Assembly (NCBI GenBank): GCA_036346225.1
Contig: JARFIW010001491.1
Location: 4,154,001 to 4,218,000 of the forward strand
Length of the DNA stretch: 64,000 nt
DNA from: Platerodrilus igneus
Taxonomy: Eukaryota; Arthropoda; Insecta; Coleoptera; Lycidae
Reading direction: 5' to 3'
In this document: positions 1 to 11,296 of the stretch, one piece after another
Position numbering within the stretch: position 1 is the first letter of the stretch
How the letters are laid out: every line of letters starts with the position of its first letter
Program-made: the position numbers and the translations under genes
The notes under the pieces: generated by a model
The model's database searches: none
What the model saw: the letters and a program-made list of their open reading frames with translations, nothing else
What the model was told of the DNA's origin: nothing

Positions 1-629
1 TAAACTTCCAGCTGCGCTTGCCAAAGTAAACATATTTCGGCCCTTGTAAATTCGTATACGGTTAAGCTCTTCATTTCTTTATTATTTCTGGTTTTTAAAT
101 TTCCTATAAATTGTAAAACATACGCCGTTATCCGCACTAAACGATCAAAATCACTGTATCTGAAGGAATCTATAAATTGATTGCTACCTTTTATAGTGTT
201 GTTAATTAGTAAAGACATTTTCGATACTATATCTATCGTTGACGTAGCTTTTTCTATCGAATTATGTGGCCATGTTTGTTCACTTTCTAGCAACCACCTA
301 GGACCGTGTAACCAAGTTTCGGAATTTATTAAAGTACTTGAACTTATTCCGCGGGTTAATAAGTCCGCAGGGTTCTCGCGACCGGGACAATGTTTCCATG
401 TTATATCTTTCGATAAGGTCTGAATTTCTTTAACACGGTTAACCACATATGGATTCTACTTTGACGCATCACCTTTAATCCAATGCAACGCGATCAGAGA
501 ATCTGTCCAACACACTACATTTTCGATTTTAATTATATCGTTCTGATTGCACCAGTTAATTCCTAACACCTTTTGAATTTGTGCATTTTCCGATTCAACC
601 TTGCTGTTTACTTCGAAACCGTTAATCGT
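1..629 (-). pseudogene. BEL/Pao pol continuation (RNase H-like region)
   Basis: Read on the minus strand in another frame after the stop near 632, this stretch encodes recognisable BEL pol downstream of the RT. The motif WTDSLIALHWIKG lies near 480-520 and HCPGRENPADLLTRG near 345-395, both typical of the RNase H-like region that precedes the BEL integrase. An in-frame stop near 460 sits where the family usually has a Trp codon. The reading continues toward base 1 and leaves the window. The plus-strand ORF at 181-423 is only its shadow. Confidence 0.75.
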
Positions 630-3056
630 TCATTTGCGTAAATTCATGGAGGCTCCTTGAAAAAGTTTACTTGAAAAGTCTTTTAAATGTTCTACAACAT
701 TGTCGTTATTGTACCATAAGAATCGATGTGCGTCTTTATCGTTGGAATGTAAATAAATTTGTAGAAATGCTTTCTCAATGTCAGCCGTAATTCGGATCTC
801 GCCTACACGAAAATTAAGCAAAATCTTAATTAAATCTGGACTTAAATTAGGCCCCTTTTCTAATAAGTCATTCAACGATTTTTGTCCCGGGGCATGTGAA
901 GAAGCATCGAAAACCACTCGCAAACGCGTTGTTTGCTTATCTTCTCTAAAAACAGACCTGTGCGGCATGTAGAAAACACGATCGCTATTTGTTGTTTCAG
1001 CATCACCGCGGAAAATTAACTCGGCATAATTATTATCCAACATTCCTTTGATAGCAGCGTTATATTCACATATTTTGTTAATATTGGTCAATTTAAACTT
1101 TAGACTCTGAGCACGAACTCGCGCACTAATTAAATTATCATCTTCAATCACTGCATCCTCATTCTTCCACGGCAACGCTACTAAATATCGATCATCACAT
1201 TTATGAACGTTATTTTTCAAAAAATTATCGAAAAATCTCTTATCGTCGTCTGCTTCTTTGGTTATACCTATTGTTTCCAAATCCCACATACTTTCGATCT
1301 CGGCTTCTGTTTTTATAACTGTCGCATGTAACACTGTCTGCAGATTTACACCTATTGTTGTAGCATCCACTGGTATGGGACCATGCAAAGCATAACCAAA
1401 TTTTGTGTCCACTGCTACTAAACCTTCGTTAAGACGAATATTTTTTCCTGTCACTACTGCCCAGTAATAGTCCGCCCCTATAAGTATATTAATTCCATCA
1501 ACAATTAACGTTCGATCTATATTAAACGGGATATTGTCAGCAAGCTGCAAGTTTTGATACTCTACCACGCTTTCTTTAGGTATATGTAAATTATCCATAC
1601 AAATTTTTTGAACTTCCACAGCTTCAATCGTTAAAATTTCATCTGTATATTGTCCCTTCAAAGTAATTAAAACGCGGTTGTAAAGTTTAGACGGTATTGA
1701 TGAACTATTTCCACACGCGGCAATACGAACCCTATGTTGTCCAACAACAGGTAAATTTAATACCTTTAATAGATTCTTCTTAATAAATGAAAGTTGACTA
1801 CCGCCGTCCATTACTGATCTAATTAACTTCTTTGAATTTTCGCCAAAGGCATAAACATTTTTGTTTATGTTTGTCATCAAACTGGACACCGACGGCGCCG
1901 AAGTGTTCATTGAATTCTCGCCTTTCGTTAATTTCACTGTAATACCTGTCGTCTCGGCGTTGTGTATATCTTTACCTGGCTTAAAGTTTGGGTCACACAT
2001 TGTTGTTGCCTGCCTATCTCTGCATTCTTTACATCTTAAGAATCTATTTTTACAATATTTAGCGCTATGGTTATTTCTCGTACAACGGTAACAATTTCCT
2101 GCTGTCTTTAGAATTTCTCTCTTCCTCGTCAAAGGTACATCTGCGTCACACATTTCGGTTTTATGTTCTTTCTTGCAGAAACTACAGCATTCAAGACGTT
2201 TGTTCGGGGTAACTAATAAACTAGACGCAGTTCCTTTGTAATGCGTTCTCTTCTCTGTTCGGAGCATTTTCTCTTTACCATCTGCATCCGGTTTTAAAGC
2301 TTGTTCCAACGACTCGAGTTTGTTTTTAAGAAACTGCAACAAATCCTTTACCTGGCGATCTGCATATTCCTCTGACTTTGATGATGAACTCTCTAAATTA
2401 TTCGTAATAATTTCTAGATGATTGGATGATTTCATTTTCATTTGTCGATAAAATCCTAAACGCAATTCTGTTGGCAACGACTTCATGAGAGTAGACTTTA
2501 CGATTATGTTATACTGAAAACTAGATACTTCTAAGATTTCAAGAGCACGCATAGCTGAAGTGATTAGATTGTAATTCTTCCTTAAAGTGCTTATGTCATT
2601 TCTGGATTTTAGAGGTACGATTTTCATAATGTTATCAATATAGTGTTCAATTAGCCGTTCCCCATTTCCAAATTGATCTTTTAATATATTCATAGCTTCT
2701 TCATAGAATGCTCCAGATGTAGGAAATCTCTCAATTGCTTCAGCGGCTCTTCCCGTGACATACATTCGCAGGTAGTTGAATCGATCTCCGTTCGTTAATT
2801 GTTGATTGTCGTGTTTCATACTTTTGAATTGTTCACAGAAAGGAAGCCAGCCCTTTACAGTACCATCATACTTTGCTAACTGTACACGTTGAAACTTCAC
2901 TGACGTAAAGGGCGGCCTACTTGCTTCGTTACTTACTGGTACCGTATTCGTTAAATTTGAGTCAACCTCTATCTGCAATCTTTCTGGGAGTTTTAATCTA
3001 AATTCCAACTTAGACATCGTAGTTACAGCAACCTCTTCATATTCATACCTTTTCAT
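630..3056 (-). pseudogene. BEL/Pao gag-pol polyprotein, RT core deleted
   Basis: The open frame encodes 808 residues. Residues 50-240 form a DUF1759-like gag region. Around 290-360 there are Cys/His zinc knuckles, including C-x2-C and C-x2-C-x4-H-x4-C patterns. Around 415-430 lies an aspartic protease active site, here MDGGSQLSFI, which has Gly where most copies have Ser or Thr after Asp. The RT begins near residue 700 with RLRVVFDASS and TADIEKAFLQI. The frame then jumps from the first RT blocks straight to a segment like the post-catalytic MNLRK block and stops. The YVDD catalytic box is therefore absent, and I infer an internal deletion of some hundred codons. BEL polyproteins are normally around 1,700-1,900 residues, so only about half is present here. 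Confidence 0.85.
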
Positions 3057-3354
3057 TAACTCGTCCTCTAGATTTTCCTTAAGCAGAAGTTCAATTTGCT
3101 TATCAATTTCTTTCAGATTGTCACTTGCAAGTTTTACTTTGACATAGCTGTATAAATATCTTCGACACTGAAACTTTTTTCTAGCATAGAATTTATATTA
3201 TTAACTGTTTTAGTTAAGTGCGTTCTACAGATTGTCCGTTTTACTTGTTCCATCACGAAGCCTCGATAGTACAGCCGTCTGTTAAATATTCGCGTTCACG
3301 TTCCGTTATTCCGAATATTCACGTTAAAGCTCGTTTATATTTATCACTAGATCT

Positions 3355-3372
3355 TCCCGGGTTTCGGCACCA
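3355..3372 (-). promoter_or_regulatory. primer binding site, complementary to tRNA-Phe 3' end
   Basis: The minus strand reads TGGTGCCGAAACCCGGGA, an 18-base complement of the 3' end of eukaryotic tRNA-Phe(GAA) including CCA. It lies just inside the putative 5' LTR, where reverse transcription would be primed. The tRNA assignment is from memory of the conserved tRNA-Phe acceptor and T-stem. Confidence 0.75.
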
Positions 3373-3376
3373 AAGT

Positions 3377-3570
3377 TGTAATGCAATAAACAACATCAAG
3401 TTTAAAGAGAGGTTTATTTAAATATAAATCAAGCTAAGCGACTACACATCATGAAAGCTTCTTACGTTCCTCTATATCTTTGAACAACAACTTACAGTAA
3501 CCCCTTACTTACTCCCTCTACTACCCTTAGGTCTGTCGACGCACGCAGAAGACCTGAAATATTTTACACA
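3377..3570 (-). repeat. putative 5' LTR of the BEL/Pao element
   Basis: On the minus strand the segment starts TGTGTAAAATATT and ends TTACA, four bases before the primer binding site. It contains an AATAAA-type signal (plus strand tttatt near 3414) and a TATA-like stretch near 3472. The partner LTR is outside the window, so the ends are inferred from TG...CA termini and spacing only. Confidence 0.5.
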
Positions 3571-3971
3571 CCATTCGACTGTAGAATCGTTTTGTATATT
3601 AAGTTTGTTCATTCAATCGATCATTCCAAAGTATTGTTATTAAGTTTCAATAAGGTGAAAATATTTGTTATCGCGTTACATTTAACCTTTGCTTTATTTG
3701 AGTTATTTACGGAGATTGATAATACTAAACAGCAGACACCAAATTTAAACAAGACGTAATTTTTGTAAATCATTGGATTTTTATTGATTATTTTTAAAAG
3801 GTTTATCATTGGAAAAGTTTAAAGCTTTAAAGAATACGTATTGTTTATAATGTTTTATGCTGGGATTCTGTAAAGTTAAAAAGGCCTTCCTTGCTTCGAC
3901 AACAAAAATTATGTGAGTAGAATCTAACAATAATACTTTTAGATAAACAAGTCCTAATATACCAACCTTAC
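3571..3971. other. probable intron sequence, no gene seen
   Basis: AT-rich DNA between the BEL LTR and the splice donor of the host exon. Small ORFs on the minus strand run through the donor site and are not conserved-looking. I see no further coding block here. Confidence 0.5.
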
Positions 3972-4208
3972 GTGGCGCTTGTCTATGACGTCTTTGAAGC
4001 TGGCAGCAGAGTCCCCTGGTTATGTCACATTCGCTTGACATGTTGCAAGATTCTGAGTATTGTTTGTCCTGTCGTAGTGGTGGACGGCATACTCTAGCTG
4101 AACCTCCAGATTCTGAATCGACGCACAATAATCCTGATTCGCAGTCGCTATCGCGTCGACATAGCTCCCCTGCACGTCTACCGTATGCGAATAGACAAGT
4201 ACCAGTAA
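3972..4208 (-). CDS. internal exon of ITG-like (prohormone-3 type) neuropeptide precursor
   Basis: The minus strand has a polypyrimidine tract and TTGCAG acceptor ending at 4209, then an open reading of 78 codons, then a CAC|GTAAGG donor at 3971. The exon starts with two bases of a split codon and ends with one. The translation is cysteine-rich (nine Cys), with ELCRRDSDCESGLLC near residues 15-30 and SECDITRGLCCQLQRRHRQ near the end. It matches my memory of the Cys-rich domain of the insect ITG-like peptide precursor, a secreted neuropeptide precursor; the ITG peptide itself would be on a later exon, outside the window to the left. The signal-peptide exon would lie upstream at higher coordinates and was not found. 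A GTTGGT donor at 3966 is a possible alternative. This is the only convincing host exon in the window. Confidence 0.7.
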
Positions 4209-4479
4209 CTGCAATAAAAAAAATGCTTGTTTAGTTACGTTTCAATTAATAGTACTATTAAAATAACATCGAAAAGTTTGGTTTTATGGTTTTGCATGTG
4301 TTAGTATAAAGCAAATTGCGGTAAATTACTCAAATTTTGATAGTTATGTTAGTTAAATATTTTTCTTTGTATTTAGAAGTACATAATAACCGGGACCTGT
4401 AGTTGATATTTTTATATTAGCCTATAGAAGCGAAAATAAGTGATTTGAAATTTTAACACTGAAGGGCCATCAAATTCCC
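4209..4479. other. probable intron sequence, nothing seen
   Basis: AT-rich DNA directly upstream (minus strand) of the host exon's splice acceptor. No coding pattern or repeat recognised. Confidence 0.4.
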
Positions 4480-5060
4480 ATCAAAATAAGGTAGTAGCCT
4501 GAAGAATATTCACCAACGAATGGTAGTGTTGTATAGATAAAGTAGCACCTCACATTTCCAAGCCAAATATTGGTACAAGCAGTTCACATTGAGATGGGAG
4601 TTCATTGACGAAGGTCCAAAGTATGGAAGATCTCTGAAAGTACAAACTGAAAGTACAAACTCACATGGTTGAAGATTTGGTGTTTGATAAGCCGAGTACA
4701 AGTTTCAGTTCTTGTTAGAGAAATAAGAATATCAGAAATGAGTATTTGTAAAATTCCACACCTTGGGAATAAACAGTATCGTCTAGATCTAGATGGATTC
4801 CCAAGCTATTAAGTTTCAAACAATAACTGCGTAGACGACAAATTTGTAAGAAGAATTGGACTGTTTATCCCAGAATACACTCTTCTATAGGATTGTTACT
4901 AGAGATGAGACTTTGGTACATTACTGAGCCCCTCCCCGAAAAGATTGTCACGAGTAAAATGAGCGGAAAGTTACTAAATTTTGATTTGCCCTGAAACCGT
5001 AGGGTCCCCGAAACAATATAAGGGTGCGTCAGCTAACTGCAGTGATGCGTGAGTGGGTTC
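4480..5060 (+). pseudogene. Tc1/mariner-like transposase relic
   Basis: Plus-strand reading in several frames gives weak mariner landmarks in the right order. A helix-turn-helix-like stretch (WYKQF then EGPKYGRS) lies around 4565-4640. VSSRWIPKLLS follows around 4775-4815, and IVTRDETLVHY around 4890-4925 matches the block holding the first catalytic Asp (family pattern T-x-DE-x-W). Stops and frameshifts interrupt it and the remaining catalytic residues were not located. I see no terminal inverted repeats. The identification rests on order and spacing of short motifs. Confidence 0.5.
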
Positions 5061-7272
5061 CTATTGAAGAAATTGTAAAAGAAAATAGAGGAATTTGAAA
5101 TGAAAATAATAAAGATATAAAAATAATAAATAAAATTGTTGAAATACGAAAAAACTACGTTCGTTATCACTTACCTGAAAAGGCTTTTTCTCTGTCATAA
5201 TTGAAAGGCGCCAAACTGTCTCTCACAGCAATTGCTGCGATATTATTTCTACACGAAAGAGATTATTTTGCATGAATCTCACTTGTTTTGGTTCCCTAAA
5301 TTTTATCACCTTATATTTAACTTTCTCGAAACTACCTTAAAACACTTATTAATTCTGTCATAATTAAAGAAATTTCTCACAACAAAATGCCTTCTCGACT
5401 AACTAAGATTCCATCGCTGGGGTAGGTTGATATCCTTTACAATTTGCTGACTTTATCTAGTGCATAAATAAATTCAAATAAAATTCAACCTAAAGTTAAG
5501 TTCTATTAACAATAAGTAATTTTAATGAACATACATAATATACTTTCCTTGAAAGAACCTAAATTTCTTAACCTCAAGCCTGGCCAGGTATTATTAAAAG
5601 AAATAATCAAAAAACATTAAGTTACATCGTAGCACTAAACGAAAACCTAAAGAAAACATCAAATCAAATAGAACAATAATACCATCACTCCAAACTTTCC
5701 CTGTTTTTCATATTAAACTATACAAGATTATAAATTCCATTTTTTTTTGAAATGCTTTTAATAATAACAAAGAAAACAGTGAAATATCAACTTTTCTTTT
5801 TACCTTTTCATTGTCCGTTCAAAATAATAAAATTCCATACTTTAGCTAACACTAAACTTCACCACCCAAACTTTCATTTTAAAATGAATATACACAACTG
5901 CATCGTTAATTAGTCCAACCAAATAATTATTTTTAAAATTGATTAATTTCTTATTACGTAAATACAAACAATATACATTTTTAGTCTACGAATACACAGT
6001 TAATAATTCTGAACATAAAAGCTCATAATACTACTCACTGTTTTACATTCTAAGATTTTCAACAACCATCAGTATTTTTCATTTTCTCGTCCTATAAAAA
6101 ATAGCCCCATTGACACGCCATCACCCAATATTCCAAATTAATGACGGGGCGAACTATCCAAGCTTCAAACCCTTTAACCGGTGATGACGGGAACAATTCC
6201 ATCAACAGGTGTATTAAAATACCTTGCTCCTGCAAGCATAAGTTCAAAAGTTTACCGCATATCGCATTTATTGTTTCTGCCGGACATCCATATGTATTTT
6301 TCTCCTTGAAGCTGCGTTTCGTTCAACATCACTTTCAACTCAACATCATACCAACTTCAACCCCGGGGTCACGTTCACCTTATCACTAATCAGTCGGATG
6401 TCTATATTTTCGATGTTCTCTTATTACCGGTTTATGAATAATTAATTACAATTTTTGTACGATGTAATTGTTGTCATTTAATTCCCCTTCCACTTCTTAT
6501 GTTATTGGTGGTTTTCATAGTACAGTGTTCCTATTGAGTTTATTAAATGATACCCGGGAAAGTACTTGTGTTATTGTGTTATTTACTCAAGTTAACATTC
6601 GCGTTTCCTTGTCTTCGGCAAATATGTAAAATGAATATATTGTAATGTATTGTATGAAATGATTAACACATATCTACAACTTGATATCCGAGAATTTCAC
6701 TAATCAGCGTTCGTTTTTGACTGCATTATAAACTATAATTGTAATTATTTTGGTGTATTATTAAATAGAAATATTTCTAATAATAAGTTTCTTAATTTTA
6801 TGTAAAAAAATCCATAACATTAAAATCTTATTTCTCTTTTTGTGGTTTTAAAATAATGTATGACGTGAGTTCTGCCTTATTATGCAATTTTCCCATAAAT
6901 AACTTTCTAGTTTCGTAGTTAGAGTTTATTGTATGACGCCAGTTAAGCATGACTCACCAGTTCCACTAAAAATAAATAAAAAGGAAACTAATTGTTATTT
7001 TATGAGATAATTGTACAATCAAGTTAACATATTAAAAATGTAATAAATTGAAATGCTAATGAAAGCAAGATGTTTATTTTAGATAAGAATTGAATTATTA
7101 TTTACATTAATGTATTATTGTAAAATGCATTAGGAATAGCAGACGTGATTAGAAACCGCAAAATAGAGATAAATGTAAATATCAAACCTTGTTATGAATA
7201 ATAACAAAATGACAAAGAATAGTATGATGCAGATTGTTTTCCCTATGACCAAATAACAGGATCAGATGAAGT
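5061..7272. other. AT-rich non-coding DNA
   Basis: No gene, repeat family or RNA recognised. The 82-residue plus-strand ORF at 6141-6389 lies in slightly GC-richer DNA but has no recognisable motif or splice context. It may be chance or an unknown exon. Confidence 0.4.
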
Positions 7273-7320
7273 TATAAATAGGTGAACAATCTGAATCAGC
7301 TTTCAGTCAAAAATGAAAGT
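7273..7320 (+). promoter_or_regulatory. candidate core promoter plus two-codon first exon
   Basis: A TATAAATA box at 7273-7280 is followed 32 bases later by a TCAGTC initiator (7303-7308, A at 7305). ATGAAA at 7313-7318 then runs directly into a consensus donor GTAAGT (7319). Tiny first coding exons of a few codons after a TATA box are common in insect cuticular-protein and other secreted-protein genes. The implied 5' UTR is only 8 bases. No convincing second exon with a signal peptide was found downstream, so the gene is unproven. Confidence 0.4.
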
Positions 7321-9046
7321 AAGTAGTAGAAATTAGTCTACTTGCTTCGTATTATTAAAAGCACAGTTTAATTAATTATATGTATCTTCAAAATTAACAG
7401 TTAAAGTATTAATGTATTGTTTAATATAAAATGTGCATTTAAATAAAACTATAAGTAACCGCTCAACCTACGATTGTTAAGATTTTGGTATTGTAGAAAA
7501 AAAATGCTTTTTAAAAAGGCGTTTTTTGCAGCCGAAACCATAACTCGCCTGGCATTCTACATCTGTTTATTACGTTTTATGATTATGATATCTGTTATTT
7601 CAGAGGTTTCATTATGGCGACATTTATCCTATTGAATGATTAATGTATTAAATTCTACCAATTTATTTTAATAAACTTCATTTTGTGTTGCTTTAATTAT
7701 ATTATTCCCAGAAAATGTTATGTCTGCATGCTGTGTAAATCACGAAGTGTTCAAGTAATAGTCGACGAATGCAGCTTTGAGGGATGATATTGCCGAATTC
7801 GTTTCATGTGCCTATTATTTCTTTCCAAAACTCAAAAATAATTTGAGTAGGTGTTGATTTTTATCGATTGATTAATCAGAAATTGTTTAGTTGTATTCTG
7901 AAGAATTACCAAACTATTCTTCTTTAGAAGGCATCCCGCTATTAGAAAAAAGTTGGAACAAGTGTTGAAAATAAAATTTTGTACTAGTAGAGCAATAGAT
8001 TTAAATATTGCAGGTATTGCAGTATAAAAACAACAAAAGATTTAAGGGCACGTTCAAAAAAGGTAATAGGTGTTTTAAATTCTTTTGTTTTATTATGCTT
8101 ATTCACGACGCTGCTTTTTGCTACATGTTAGTTACTATTTTGTTTTTCTTCACAGATAGTTTTATCTGGTTTTAGTAGATAAGCACAATTGTTGTCAAAA
8201 TTACTTTCTCTTCTGTAGGTTATATTATACATTTAAATTTTCTAGTGATTGTACATGTGTTGAGCATGACTGATTTTTGTAGATGTGTAAATGTGTTTGT
8301 ATGTAGATATAGTTTTTGGATGTATTGGTGTAAGTTGTTTGGTATGACTTGATAATATGATCGATGTCTTTTCTACTTCATCTTGGTGCCACGTGCTTTG
8401 TTTACTTCAGGTAGTTGTGTGTATTATTCTGTTTTTCTTCGGTATTCTTCTGTATATTGGCGTGTTTAGGATAGATATTTCTATTATTTGCGTTATTTTC
8501 TTTTGTTTGTGAATGAGTGTAATGTTTGGTTTGTTGTGTGGTGTTGTTTTGTCGGTTATTATGTTTTTGCTTGTTATGTTCATTTTCGGAAATAATTGGT
8601 TAGTCCATGTACAATAATTTTTAACTCAAATTCCTTTCGCGTGTTTAAAATTGTATTGCAATTAATAATACATATATCCTATATATTTTACTTGACAAAT
8701 CTTTCTGATCATTAAAAAAGATAAATATCCTTTCTAAGAATTCCTTAACGTGGAATTTACGCCATAATTAGATTGGCGAGAACGTCTTTCTAAGTATCCA
8801 ATAATTAATGCTGGTGTGTTTTCCCTTTCGAAAGAATTCGTCAAAATTATTTCAATAAATTCGGGTTTTCTTGTTTTATTTCCTTAACAACAAGATTACT
8901 TTAAGCTCTGTTCTTAGCTAAACAAATTTAATATTCACTTTCTGTTCGAATAGCAAAACGAAAACATCCGTCCTGTTTTGCTTCGTCCCGTTTTTCGTTA
9001 TGCAAATTTTGTGCGCGCAATGCAACGTGATTAGTATTTAGGATTT
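7321..9046. other. AT-rich non-coding DNA with a T/G-rich tract
   Basis: No gene recognised. From about 8270 to 8600 the plus strand is rich in T and G. Read on the minus strand it gives Asn/Thr/Lys/Gln-rich peptides like the amino-terminal part of the LINE seen at 24530-25435, so it may be a very old LINE relic. That assignment is weak. Confidence 0.3.
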
Positions 9047-9246
9047 TATAAAACGGTATTTTTCGGTTTCAATAAATTAATTTAGTGTTCGTAATTATTC
9101 TAGCTTCCTGCGGGGGACACGCTAATCCCTTGAGTTGTCGCTTCTTCTTGTAATGGGAAGCCAAACGCGTTCTTCCTGGGTGTAGGTCCACCTACTCGCT
9201 GACGTAGACCAGCTGCTGACTCAACCCCGACGTCAGCAACTCGAGG
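9047..9246 (+). promoter_or_regulatory. candidate promoter and non-coding first exon
   Basis: TATAAAA at 9047-9053 is followed by a GC-richer transcribed-looking stretch (9105-9246) ending in a good donor, CGAGG|GTAAGT, at 9247. The only ATG in it (near 9152) meets a stop after ten codons, so the exon would be 5' UTR. It could instead be the end of an unrecognised LTR. No second copy was found. Confidence 0.3.
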
Positions 9247-9966
9247 GTAAGTTTTTTTTTAATTTTCTCTTGCTACTTACTTTGGAACCAGATCGCCTGA
9301 GATTTTACCGTTCCAGTATCATGCATTTTCAAATTTAATTGATCTACACAAAAATTATTGCCCTATTTTGGTATTTATTGGCATTATATTAATGCAGTAC
9401 TATTTGTTTTTAAATAACTAAAAATGCACTACTTGTTAACGTAAAAATGGTTTAAAGAGTTGCTGGCATGTGTGAAAACGTTGTTGCCATTATATTTGTA
9501 ACTATAGATTAGGTTTATATTTACGATGATCTAGAGCTGTAGTTTTTAGGGTTGCGTTTGGGTTCTTTTTTTACTAAATAGTGTCAGGGGGTAATTATCT
9601 AAAACTACAGCTCGCCATTTTCATGAGTAAAATTTTTTTGGGCGGTTTGTGGGTTTCTCATGATGTATATGTAAATTGGGGACATTGCTTTTTTTGTTGA
9701 GTTTGGGAATACTGTGTTCTGTAAATATTATGTTTAATTATAAGTTCTCTTTTTTTCCTTTGTATGTTTTGTTCTGAGCGTGAATGAGTGAGTGTATATA
9801 AATTTCTCTCTATTTATTTCAGGTTTCCCTTTAATTTGTCTATAGGTGTAAAACCCCGCCCACTCACCGATTGAGTCCGGTCATACTTTTTCTTTTTTTT
9901 GGTTTTTTTAAAGGTTACGTCAATGTACGTAACATAATACTTCATTATTGCTTGTATTCATTGTTT
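9247..9966. other. non-coding DNA, nothing recognised
   Basis: T/G-rich DNA. A possible acceptor (tatttatttcag) ends near 9822 but no open exon follows. It may contain the 3' end of the LINE whose coding region ends near 9967. Confidence 0.3.
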
Positions 9967-10401
9967 TCAAGTATGTTTTGCGGTGTGTATTTGTATATTA
10001 GCGTGTTCTTTTTTGAGTTTGTGTTGTAGGGCTAGTTGTTGGTGCATTATTTTTGCGGCGTTGTCGTGCCGTTTGATGCATTCTGTATTGGGCATGCGCT
10101 TGTGAGTACTGTTGTTAAGTTGTAGTGGTGTGGCTGATGTGTTTGCGTGTATGATTGCATTATGTATGTTACTTGTTTCTGCTCTTTTTTTAAAGTAGTT
10201 TCTTAGATTTTCTGTTGGTTTGATGCACATGTTTCTTATATCGATGAATCCTCTTCCTCCACCTTTTCTACTATGTGTGAATCTTTCTATAGCTGAGTGG
10301 ATGTGGTATATTTTGTATTTATGACATTCTGATCCTGTGAGTGTGTTGAGTGCTTCTAGGTCGGTATTGCTTCACCTTATTAAACTTAACGAGTAGGTTA
10401 G
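9967..10401 (-). pseudogene. LINE reverse transcriptase, C-terminal part
   Basis: Minus-strand reading gives NTDLEALNTLTG and then HSAIERFTHSRKGGGRGFID (near 10255-10310). This is the conserved block after the RT domain in an insect LINE family I know only from predicted proteins (family form near HHPKSS...LPR-x2-GGRGLIDI). The open frame then continues 87 residues to 9967 (LRNYFKKRAETSNIHNAI and onward). A TGA at 10374 interrupts it. This is the downstream half of the same ORF found at 14170-14640: the BEL provirus 10402-14169 separates them, and removing it with one copy of its duplicated target makes the reading continue in frame across the junction. Confidence 0.8.
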
Positions 10402-10654
10402 TGTTAAAAAATCACTAAATTGCACGAAGTAAGTAGAAATGTTTAACCTAATTTCCACGTAATTGGTGTGGTTCAAGAAAAATACACTCACCTGAGTAGT
10501 TTCACTTGCAGAAGAATAATGGCGCTTTCTTGCACTTGTTTTTACAAAAAACAAAACACGTTGGCAAGAGTGATAACGTCCCAACAAGCACACCAATTTT
10601 ATAAACACGAAAAAGAATAGAAATTTAACTAATTAAATTAACCAATCATAAACA
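10402..10654 (-). repeat. 3' LTR of the BEL/Pao provirus
   Basis: This 253-bp copy is highly similar to 13936-14169, with small indels. It includes the shared tracts cgaagtaagtagaaat and ttttataaac. Ends are TG...CA when read on the minus strand. Confidence 0.9.
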
Positions 10655-11047
10655 TATCGCTCACCATGATATGCAAGGTTATTTTAATTAATTGAGAAGG
10701 AAAAGAAATAATAAATGTACATCAATGTACTTGAACACATGAATACAAAACGTAACTTGAACAAAATTTGATTCTACACACACAAAAGTATGTATAATTG
10801 TACATATTACTATTTACACACTGGTAGTGGACACAACTTCATTAAGGGACTATCTAATTCCCCATTTTGAGTGCGCACACAAGCGACCCCGAGCGACTCC
10901 GTAACGGCCTGGAAAAAGAGCAACTACTCGACCAAGTTTCCACTGTAGTGGACGCAAATTTGAATCTTTGATTAACACCATATCATGCATATTAACATGG
11001 GAAGAGAATTATATCCATTTCTCACGCTGTTGCAAAGAATGGAAATA

Positions 11048-11296
11048 TTATGAAGGCCAACGCTTGCAGAAGTCTTGATGCATTCTCTGCAGCAGTTTCC
11101 ATAGAGAAAGTCGATTAAGTTTGAGATCTGTGACATCTGGATCCGGAAGACATGTCAATGGTTCCAAAGTAAAAAAATGTCCAGGTGTAAGGACCGATAG
11201 ATCATTTGGATTACAACTGGTACTGTACAAAGGACGAGAATTTAAAATAGCCTCAATTTGAACAAGCACTGTTAAAAGTTCTTCATATGTGGACAC
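11048..11296 (-). pseudogene. BEL/Pao pol C-terminal region (DUF5641-type)
   Basis: An 82-residue frame has EAILNSRPLYS and then LTPGHFFTLEPL, the motifs that join the integrase core to the C-terminal DUF5641 domain in BEL polyproteins. LWKLLQRMHQDFCKRW follows. The frame breaks at 11048, and the tail continues in another frame (about 10860-11040). Confidence 0.8.

Larger units (their letters stand above)
1..3570 (-). mobile_element. BEL/Pao LTR retrotransposon, 5' part, cut by window edge
   Basis: This is a minus-strand element. Its putative 5' LTR is at 3377-3570, its primer binding site at 3355-3372 and its gag-pol from 3056 down to base 1. The RNase H end of pol, the integrase and the 3' LTR lie beyond the left edge or are lost. 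Domain order (DUF1759-type gag, zinc knuckles, A17-type aspartic protease, RT) is that of BEL/Pao elements. It sits downstream of the host neuropeptide exon and on the same strand, so it probably lies in that gene's intron. Internal deletion and stops make it non-autonomous. Confidence 0.85.

Noticed and set aside
181..423. 80-residue plus-strand ORF
   Set aside because: It is antisense to the BEL pol RNase H-like region, which reads with clear family motifs on the minus strand.
5170..5215. Minus-strand ATG with eight codons and a perfect CAG|GTAAGT donor
   Set aside because: No promoter, signal peptide or second exon supports it, and perfect donors occur by chance at this frequency.
8396..8520. 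Possible second exon (acceptor tttacttcag, then a hydrophobic Val/Ile/Phe-rich frame) for the 7313 start
   Set aside because: The hydrophobicity follows from T/G-rich composition and the tract looks like a LINE relic.
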